From Cochliopodium minus (taxonomy: Eukaryota > Discosea > Himatismenida > Cochliopodiidae): a stretch of DNA of 26,493 nt. The notes under the pieces are model-generated. The model saw nothing but the letters and a program-made list of their open reading frames with translations, had not been told where the DNA came from and did not search any database. Shown piece by piece: positions 19,967-26,493 of this stretch. Within the stretch, counting starts at the first letter, position 1. Each line of letters begins with the position of its first letter. The translations under genes were made by a program, and so were the position numbers. The stretch covers positions 33,349-59,841 of the forward strand of contig JAMYWO010000092.1 of NCBI GenBank assembly GCA_024220525.1. The letters run 5' to 3'.

Positions 19967-22048
19967 ATGTCAACAAATTCAAGCAAGAAGTATGTAAATT
20001 ATCTTTCAAACGTTAATAAAGAATTATTTATCTATAAAAGAGAAAGTAGTTCAAATAAAAGAAGAAGGACAAAATCAAGATCACCTAATAGAAGAGATGA
20101 GAGGGATCATAAAAAAGATACAAGAGATAATAATAAAGAAAGTAATAGGGATAAAGAAATAAAAGAAGATAATAAAGATAGAGATAGCAAGAGAGATGAT
20201 AAGAGGGATAATAGAGATAAGAGGGATGGAAAGAGAGATGATAGAAGAGATACAAAGGATAATAGGGATAATAAAGAAAGAGATAGTAAAAGGGACGAGA
20301 GGAAGGATGATAAGAGGGATAATAGAGATAGCAAGAGAGATGAAAAGGATACGAGAAGGGATGATAGGAAAGATTCAACAAGAGACAACAGATCATCCAA
20401 ATCATCCTCATCATCTTCATCCAGAAATAATGATAGAAAAACAGAAAATACATCATCGAACAGCAATTCACAAAAAAGAACAAATTCTAATTTGGATAAT
20501 AAAGAAAAACACAGTTCATCATCCAATGCAAAATTGACAGATCTCGATTTCAAGAAAGATAATGATCAAATGTTGTATGAGAAGAAGGTTCAGAAATTCG
20601 TTAATGACTTGGAGAGCGAGGAGGAGCAGATGAAGAAAGTTTTGGAGGCGAGGGAAAGGAGAAAGGCCATCATGGAGAAATTTCAGAAAGAACAAGAGTT
20701 GAAGATGAAGCTGGAAGGAGAAAAAAAAGAGGAGATAAAAAAAGAGGAAGAAGTAAAGAAAATTGATCAAAACACAAATAAACTAAACAATAATATCAAC
20801 GATAATAACAAAAATAAAGATATTAAGGTTGAAATTATAGAAAAGAAAGAAGAAAAGGAGATGGATATATTTGATATGTTCAGCTTGGAAGTGAAATCTG
20901 ATACATCGAGTAGCACCGAAAAAGCACCTTCTATCTCCTTCAAGGACAACCCTGGAGGAGACGTGATGACAGACAAAGAAGGGTACGTGAGTGTCTCTGT
21001 GGGACAGCTATTGGGAGGGAGATACAAAGTGCAGGGAGATGCAGGTAAGGGAGTTTTCTCCTGTGTAGTAAGAGCAGTGGACATGAACACTAACCAAAAC
21101 GTTGTCGTGAAGATTGTGCGTTACAATGAGTACATGAAAAGAGTTGGTAAGCAAGAAATAAAGAGTTTCGAACTTCTTTCAAAGACGGATCCAAACGATC
21201 AGTTCCATTGTGTTCGTATGTTGGACAACTTCGAGGACAGAGGTTTGCTTTGTATTGTGATGGAGGCTCTTTCCTCCAACATGAGGAAGGTAGTCAAGAA
21301 GTTCGGGCAAGGTGTCGGGATCAGTCTCAAGGCCATCCAAATCTACGGAAAGCAGCTTTTGGCTTCGCTTTGTCATCTCAAAAAGAATGGTCTCATTCAC
21401 ACCGATTTCAAACTTGACAACATTTTGATAGACGAGAGCCAACAGAAAGTAAAACTCAGTGATTTCGGTAGTGTCTTGGAAAAGTTGCAAGCGAAGATCA
21501 CCAATGAGTTGTGTCCTTTGTGGTATAGACCTCCCGAAATATTCTTGGGCGTGGAAGTATCTTACCCCGTGGACATGTGGTGTTTTGGCTGCACTTTGTA
21601 CGAGCTGGCAACCGGAAACGTTCTTTTTCAGGGCGGAACTCCCAATGAGATGATGAAACTTTACCATGAGTTGAATGGCCCTGCTCCTCGTAACTTGTTG
21701 AAAAAAGCTACTTTCATTTCTCATTTTTTCGATTCCAGCTTTCATTTTTTGGAGGAGCACTTCGACAAAGTCACCCAAAGGAACTACCATTCCATTTTCA
21801 ATAATCCCAAGTCCATCAGAAACTTGAAGAAGGAACTTTTGTTGAGTTTCAACCCTAAAAACGCTTACAACAAACAGTGTGTCATTGATCTTGGCGATCT
21901 CATCCTTTCTTGTTTGACTTGGGATCCCAAGAAGCGTATTTCTTGCGAAGACAGTCTCAAACATCCTTTTTTTAATCCTAAAGCTCAACCTGAACCCAAA
22001 ACGAACAATAATGCCAATAATGATAGTAATAAACAAAATATAAAATAA
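19967..22048 (+). CDS. PRPF4B: PRP4 family serine/threonine kinase (pre-mRNA splicing), intronless
   Basis: A single open frame of 693 residues from ATG 19967 to TAA. The N-terminal half (about 25-150) is a highly charged Arg/Lys/Asp repeat zone with RS-type pieces (KSRSPNRR) followed by Ser-rich and acidic/basic helices, typical of splicing kinases. The kinase domain (about 350-670) has a glycine loop GKGVFSCVVRA, the ATP-anchoring Lys in VVVKIVRYNE, the catalytic loop HTDFKLDN (HRD variant, as the PRP4 family has HAD), DFG in LSDFGS, and RPPEI. GKGVFSCVVRA, FHCVRML and VDMWCFGCTLYEL closely match human PRPF4B. PRP4 kinase acts in the nucleus on tri-snRNP proteins during spliceosome activation. 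All catalytic residues are present, so it should be active. Lack of introns is unusual here. The gene is convergent with the SAP-TPR gene, 82 bp away. Confidence 0.95.
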   Translation: MSTNSSKKYVNYLSNVNKELFIYKRESSSNKRRRTKSRSPNRRDERDHKKDTRDNNKESNRDKEIKEDNKDRDSKRDDKRDNRDKRDGKRDDRRDTKDNRDNKERDSKRDERKDDKRDNRDSKRDEKDTRRDDRKDSTRDNRSSKSSSSSSSRNNDRKTENTSSNSNSQKRTNSNLDNKEKHSSSSNAKLTDLDFKKDNDQMLYEKKVQKFVNDLESEEEQMKKVLEARERRKAIMEKFQKEQELKMKLEGEKKEEIKKEEEVKKIDQNTNKLNNNINDNNKNKDIKVEIIEKKEEKEMDIFDMFSLEVKSDTSSSTEKAPSISFKDNPGGDVMTDKEGYVSVSVGQLLGGRYKVQGDAGKGVFSCVVRAVDMNTNQNVVVKIVRYNEYMKRVGKQEIKSFELLSKTDPNDQFHCVRMLDNFEDRGLLCIVMEALSSNMRKVVKKFGQGVGISLKAIQIYGKQLLASLCHLKKNGLIHTDFKLDNILIDESQQKVKLSDFGSVLEKLQAKITNELCPLWYRPPEIFLGVEVSYPVDMWCFGCTLYELATGNVLFQGGTPNEMMKLYHELNGPAPRNLLKKATFISHFFDSSFHFLEEHFDKVTQRNYHSIFNNPKSIRNLKKELLLSFNPKNAYNKQCVIDLGDLILSCLTWDPKKRISCEDSLKHPFFNPKAQPEPKTNNNANNDSNKQNIK
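20080..20400 (+). repeat. Coding Arg/Lys/Asp-rich degenerate repeat in the PRP4 kinase N-terminus
   Basis: Short units such as KRDDKRD, RDNRDKRD and KRDERKD recur across about 100 residues (codons mainly AGA/AGG, GAT, AAG). The alternating-charge tract is like the RD/RE regions of spliceosomal proteins and probably serves speckle targeting or phase-separating contacts. Its antisense reads as an artefactual Ser/Leu-rich frame. Confidence 0.85.
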
Positions 22049-22130
22049 AATAAAAACTTTTTTTTTTTTTTTGTTGATTAATTTTTTTTCATTTTTATTT
22101 TTATACAAACAAAAATCATTTAAAAACTCA

Positions 22131-22638
22131 TCACCAACTAAATCCTTCTTTGAGCTTTAAAAATTTGTTTAATCTTGATATTGTTTGTGTCACTTGTATT
22201 ATTGAAGGATTCAAAGATTGAAGTTTTCTCATATCTTTCATGGCAAGCTCAAATTTCTCGATCTTTTCATATGATAATCCTCTTTTGAACAATGCATCCT
22301 CGTCTTTTTCATTGATTTCGAGTATCTGGGTAAGATCATCAATCACTTCACCAAAATTTCTGAGTTGATAACTGCATTCTCCTCTTTTCTTGAACAAATC
22401 CATCTTCTCCTTCTCATCTTTTGCTTTTTTGAGTGAGATTGTACTCTTCTCTTTTTTGTTGTTGCTTTTGTTGTTGCTGTTTATTTCCATTTGTTTCTTT
22501 TCCTTGTTTCTTCTCTTCTGGTTTGTGGTTTTCAATTTTTTTGATCAGATCTCCCTTTTCTACGCAGTCCGAGAAATCTATTTTCAATCTTTTGAGTTCT
22601 TCTTTTAATTCTGATACTTTCCAACTTGAGTAAGACAT
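22131..22638 (-). CDS. SAP-like domain plus TPR repeat protein, one frame break
   Basis: A small protein of about 169 residues from ATG 22638 to TGA 22131. The N-terminus has a SAP-like helix pair (WKVSELKEELKRLKIDF, then CVEKGDLIKKI), of the kind seen in proteins with a Cys-Val-Glu-Lys turn such as the CARP-type SAP. A Lys/Gln/Asn-rich linker follows, then about two TPR helix pairs (FKKRGECSYQLRNFGEVIDD and DEDALFKRGLSYEKIEKFE). TPRs usually bind protein tails such as those of chaperones. The two halves are in different frames; the switch falls at the A6 run (plus 22452-22457), where one A fewer or two more restores one frame. A sequencing homopolymer slip is likelier than loss of function. 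I cannot name a family, and its role is unknown. Confidence 0.75.
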
Positions 22639-22791
22639 CAATCAAAAAAATGAGTTTTTTTTTCTTTTTAAATTAATTTTTCATTTTTTTATTTTTTTAA
22701 ATTTTATATTCAAAAATTAACCGAAAAAAAATAAAAAAATTTCAATTAGATTTCATTAACATTTTTATGTGAAATAAATTTTAATATTGAA

Positions 22792-24359
22792 ATGAGTTTG
22801 AAAACATCTATCAATCATTGCAAAAATACAATTTGGGATGTCAGGTATTTTGATTTTTCTTAAGTTCAAAATGAATTAAAAAAAATAAATCTAAATTTTA
22901 AATTTAATAAAAATAAAAACTGAATAAAATTAAAACTTTATTTAAAAAATGAATTCAGGATTATGATATGATTTCCATATAAATGGATCGAAAAAAGAAA
23001 AGTTGTTGAAAATTCTCATCTTGGTTGATTCAACATCAGGAAGTACAATAAAAAAATTTCTTTCAAAAGAAGTTGAAATTTCTTCTCGTGTTTTGCTTGA
23101 ATGTTTTGCTGATTTTTTTAAATTGAAAGGAATTTTTGTCACAACTACCTAAGAAGAAAATATTGAAGAAAATATACATATTCTCAATGCTGCCCAAAAA
23201 GTTTTTGAAAACACCTCTATTGAACTTTATCATCATGAAAAAATTCAAGAAAAGATTGAAAATAGCAGTGAATGTGAAATTGATGAAATGTGGAAAGTAT
23301 TTATTGAAACCCTGTCTCTTATAACAGATAATAAATACATTTTTGATGTAAAATTTCATATTAATGAAGATCTAAAAATAGTGAAACCAAGGAAATATTT
23401 GTTTTGTAATATGAAGGATAGTGATCACTTTTATTGGTTGAAAAATTTTGATTTAATTACTGAAAGATCATTCGAAAGAAATTTTTATATTTTACAATAA
23501 GAGTTTCTCAATTTCACTGATTTTGCTTTTTTGATCAATAATGAAACTGGAGACATTGAAAACTATTTTGAAAAATAGATTTTGAGAAAAAAAAAGAAGA
23601 AACAATATTTATTGAAGAAGGAAGTGAAGAAGATGAGGAGAATTTGAAAATAACAAAATTAAAAGATGAAAAATATTTAATTGGAAAAGAAATTGAAGAA
23701 AAATTAACTTACACAAGGGAATACAAAAGAAAGAATATGAATATATTGATTGGAATGAAGAAAATGAAAAGTGCAAAGATCTTTCTCAATTTTAAGACAA
23801 AGAAAAATGTGAATTGAATTTTACTGGAATACTTAGATGGTTTGATAAAGATTACAACTTTAAGAAATGATATCTGTTCTTGGAAACATCAAAGAAGAAA
23901 CGAAAAAAAAAATTTTGAGTAACTATTCTCAAATTTTTGATGATTGAAATTGATTTTCCAAATTTAGAATTAGTTGACATTACCTCCAACAGCCTTCATT
24001 TTCGGGAGTTTATTGAACACTTTGAAAGCTTTAAACTATTTCTTTCAAATGAAAAAGGGATTAAATTGGTCTTTTTGGACAATTACATTTCTTTCAAAAC
24101 AGATGATTGGCTTTCTCATTTAACAAAAGATTCTCATCTTTTGAAATATTTGATTTGGATCGAAAAAGAAAGATGTCATTTTTCTACTTTCGAGGAAATG
24201 TTTGAAGACAAGAATTTTGCAAAAGATATTTGGAAGATTCATGTTGATTTTCATTTGAGTTGTTCTTCTGTTTTGGATTATTTTCATTGTGCAAATGAAG
24301 AGACGATTTATAATGTTGGGAGACTAATTGAATGGAAGATAGACCAAACAACCAATTAA
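22792..24359 (+). pseudogene. Decayed gene of unknown family
   Basis: A first exon (ATG 22792, donor at 22844) and an acceptor near 22957 lead into a long stretch with protein-like codon use on the plus strand, ending with a clean 140-codon frame (23937-24359, TAA). In between, the coding-like reading changes frame several times and meets at least five stops, including TAA, TAG and TGA. Fragments include LLECFADFFKLKGIF, DEMWKVFIETLSLI and FTGILRWFDKDYNF. The stops sit where Gln or Trp would be expected, each one C-to-T or G-to-A step away, as in decay by cytosine deamination. I recognise no domain and no viral or transposon feature. It could be a dead member of a lineage-specific family. The last open piece might still be expressed as a short protein. 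Confidence 0.65.
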
Positions 24360-24855
24360 AATGAAACCAAAATTTTTTAAAAAAATTTAAAAAAATTAGA
24401 ATTTGAATCGAAATTAAAATATTAAAAATAACCCAAAATTTATTTGTACAATCTAATTATCACAATCAAGGTTCACAAAATACAATGGAAATAGTACCAA
24501 CAACTCTGTTTTTTAAAAAAAATTAAATTAAATTAAAAATTTATTTTAAAAAAATTAAAAATCAAATTAAAAATAAGACCATAAATTCAAAATAAATAGC
24601 AAAAAAATAAAAACAATGGCAAAAAATTAATTTACGAAAATAAAAATAACATTTTAAAAATAAGAAATAAAAATAAAATAAAAATAACAAAAAATAAAAA
24701 ATAAAAAATAAGAAAGAAAAATTTTTGAAAATAATAAAAAAAAAAAAATAAATATAATAAAAAAATTTGAAATAAAAAAATAACAACAAAAAATTTGAAA
24801 TAAAATAAAACAACAAAAAATTTGAAATAAAAAATGAAAACAAAGAAAATAATTT
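24360..24855. other. A-rich non-coding region between converging genes
   Basis: About 500 bp of mostly AAAAAT-like units and A runs between the end of the decayed gene and the stop of the membrane-protein gene. Open frames here are poly-Phe/Ile artefacts. No RNA gene or terminator-like structure is apparent. Confidence 0.6.
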
Positions 24856-26482
24856 TTACAAAATCACAACGAAGCTGGGAGGTAGCAAAAGAGATAACAT
24901 CAAAATGAGGGAAAGATAAGAAAAGAACAAAAGGGTGGTGGAAAAATTAGTGATGAAGAAAATATTAAGCAAATGTTTCCTCAAAAGCAAGAAAGTGCGG
25001 CGACTCTTCTTCCTGGGACACTCCAAAGACTTGTGGTTGGTTGTCTGAAGCCATCTCCTCGAAAAACTGCTTCTGTCAAAAATATTTTTGAGACAAGAAA
25101 AAGTGTAAACGAAAAAAGGGAGAACGATGAGCATAACTATCAAAGAAATGAAGGCGGGGAATATTTGGAGGATAATGTCCGCTCCGATGCAGAAGATGAA
25201 GAAGAGGAGGAGGGTGGTGGGGTGTTTGAGCTGGAAGATCTCGAAGATGAAGGGGAGCAGGTGGTGGTCGGTTTCGAAGAGGATCTCCGCTTCTTCTTCT
25301 ATTATTTCATTGTTGGAGATGGAGTTCTAAAAAAAAAAAAAAAATTAAATCTTAAAAATAAAGGTGAATTGTAACGAGAAAAAATCGAAGCCAAAAAAAA
25401 TGAAAAAAAGAAAAAACAAAAATTACATTCAACAAAATTTTATAAAAAATATTAAAAATAAAAAGAAAAATTAAAAATAAAAAGAAAAATTAAATTTTAA
25501 AAAATTTTACTTTGTTGTAATAAGTAGGGATATTGTTGGAGCTAGAAAACAAAGAAAAAGAAGGAGAACTCTTTCTCAGTTGTTGTTTGGAGATCGAATC
25601 ACGATGAGAGAAGTTGTAGATCTTTTTAGAATCTCCGATCTCATAAACGTTGTCCTTGCTCATGATCCTCTTCATTTTGAGGAGCGGAACATTTTTGTTG
25701 ACGGAGATTTTTTCGTCGGAAATTTCGAAAAGATCATCCTCATCGTTGTTAGTGGAAGTTTCTGTTGAATCTTCTTCAATGAATTCTTCGGAGTACTCTT
25801 CGGAGTCGGAGAAGAAGTTGGTTTTGTCAGAATTGTTTTCAGATGTTTTTTTGAGGTTTTTTATGATATCCTCTGTAACTTTATCCAATGTATCGTTTTG
25901 ATGTGCCTTTTGTGAAGTGAATATGAGTATCAAAAATTTTTTGTGTTTTATATTTTAATTTAAATTTTTTGAAACTTTTTTTTTAATATTAAAATATTTT
26001 TTTAAATTATTTTTTATTTTTTTATTTTAATTTTATTATTTCTTTCAAAAATTTTTATTTTAATATTTATCTTTATCTTTTAAATTATTTACCTCTAATA
26101 CAAGCACACATGTTTTGAACCACCACTCCAGAACCTCTGACCTCTTTCCTCCAAGAAAAGAAACAGAGATGACTTCCCCAGGTTTGAATGTGCCAGCATC
26201 GTTCGGCAAATTCGACTTTATTTCAATGTCCAATATTGTTTTCGTACCCGAAAGAAGTTGTCTTAAATTCTTTTTAAAAAATTTCAAGAATTATAAATTT
26301 AAAAAAAATTTTAATTAAAGTTGATTATAATTTTAATTAAAATATAATTTGATTATATTACAATTTTTGAATCATGATCCAAAGCCTCTTTTCTCTTTTT
26401 GATTGATTCTATTGATTCAAATGGAATTATCACTATATTTTCATGTTTATCCTTTTTAGATATTTTGCCTCTCAACCATCCT
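24856..26482 (-). CDS. GRAM/PH-like domain protein with C-terminal membrane hairpins (main part)
   Basis: Exons 26362-26482, 26093-26269, 25511-25906 and 24856-25326 (TAA) are in phase with each other and with the two exons at 11-339, giving 465 residues in total. Residues about 50-175 form one PH/GRAM-like fold: LYLTNHRLI from the left edge, then IVIIPFESIESIKK and EWWFKTCVLVLE. A 130-residue acidic, Ser-rich linker follows (SDSEEYSEEFIEEDSTE). The C-terminus has two long hydrophobic blocks (about 345-385 and 425-465) separated by a basic loop (CPRKKSRR). Blocks this long look like reticulon-style hairpins or paired helices. The design suggests a membrane-anchored protein whose N-terminal domain binds lipid, perhaps at the ER or a contact site; this is inference. 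It resembles GRAM membrane proteins in parts but not in order. Exon 24856-25326 is richer in C-ending codons than its neighbours. Confidence 0.8.
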
Positions 26483-26493
26483 CTATCAATTCA

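Noticed and set aside
20107-20553. Minus-strand Ser/Leu/Asp-rich frames in the PRP4 N-terminal zone
   Set aside because: They are the antisense of the Arg/Lys/Asp repeat.
21179-22108. Long open frame (about 309 codons) on the minus strand antisense to the PRP4 kinase
   Set aside because: It mirrors the kinase coding sequence, shows no domain, and the sense frame has every kinase motif.
22792-24359. Alternative genetic code (TAA/TAG as Gln)
   Set aside because: Other genes in the window end at TAA at family-typical lengths, and this stretch also has TGA and frame changes.
24973-25374. Plus-strand acidic frame (133 codons)
   Set aside because: Antisense to the membrane-protein exon 24856-25326, which has splice sites, phase and hydrophobic helices in its favour.
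1-26493. Transposons, viral elements, CRISPR arrays, tRNA or rRNA genes
   Set aside because: No terminal repeats, transposase, reverse transcriptase or capsid-like motifs, spaced repeats, or RNA-gene cores were seen on either strand.

Overview
This window is nuclear DNA from an AT-rich, intron-rich unicellular eukaryote. Signs are GT-AG introns that are poly-T rich on the sense strand, exons as short as 22 to 33 nt, Asn-rich tracts, and a gene set of signalling and RNA-processing proteins (SH3-RhoGEF, PH/SH2 protein, PRP4 kinase, exosome nuclease). An amoeboid protist (Amoebozoa, Anaeramoebae or Heterolobosea-like) fits best, but the lineage is not proven. Stops are standard (TAA and TGA both end genes). 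I see no rRNA, tRNA, CRISPR array, transposon or viral hallmark.

Layout: 11-339 (-) first two exons of a GRAM-like membrane-protein gene; 442-1682 (-) 3' part of an S10 serine carboxypeptidase; a single N at 1683; 1684-8209 (-) DIS3/RRP44 exosome nuclease in 21 exons; 8409-9942 (-) type I DnaJ with a CaaX end; 10617-11954 (+) endonuclease/exonuclease/phosphatase-family protein with one GC-AG intron; 12076-15231 (-) protein with PH plus Cbl-like EF-hand/SH2 domains; 15567-19732 (+) SH3-proline-rich-DH-PH Rho guanine nucleotide exchange factor; 19967-22048 (+) intronless PRP4 kinase; 22131-22638 (-) SAP-like plus TPR protein; 22792-24359 (+) decayed gene of unknown family; 24856-26482 (-) the remaining exons of the GRAM-like membrane-protein gene.

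Two structural facts stand out. First, the gene that runs off the left edge continues, in phase and in domain order, at the right edge, so positions 26493 and 1 are neighbours. Second, the N at 1683 lies between two genes that are each cut off exactly there (DIS3 without its end, carboxypeptidase without its start). The simplest reading is a linear contig whose true ends meet at the N and which has been opened elsewhere, inside an intron.

Four reading-frame breaks fall in A/T homopolymers (2608-2610, 12450-12455, 15068-15071, 22452-22457). In the first three, exon phases ask for exactly one more base, which points to homopolymer miscalls rather than dead genes. The 22.8-24.4 kb gene is different: it carries several premature stops and frame changes and looks truly decayed.

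The genes do not form one pathway. DIS3 (RNA decay) and PRP4 (splicing) are core RNA machinery. The RhoGEF and the PH/SH2 protein are divergent neighbours, about 335 bp apart, and both look like membrane-proximal signalling proteins. I find no clear previously undescribed system. The most novel-looking items are the PH-Cbl-like protein, whose SH2 lacks the phosphotyrosine-binding arginine, and the GRAM-hairpin membrane protein.
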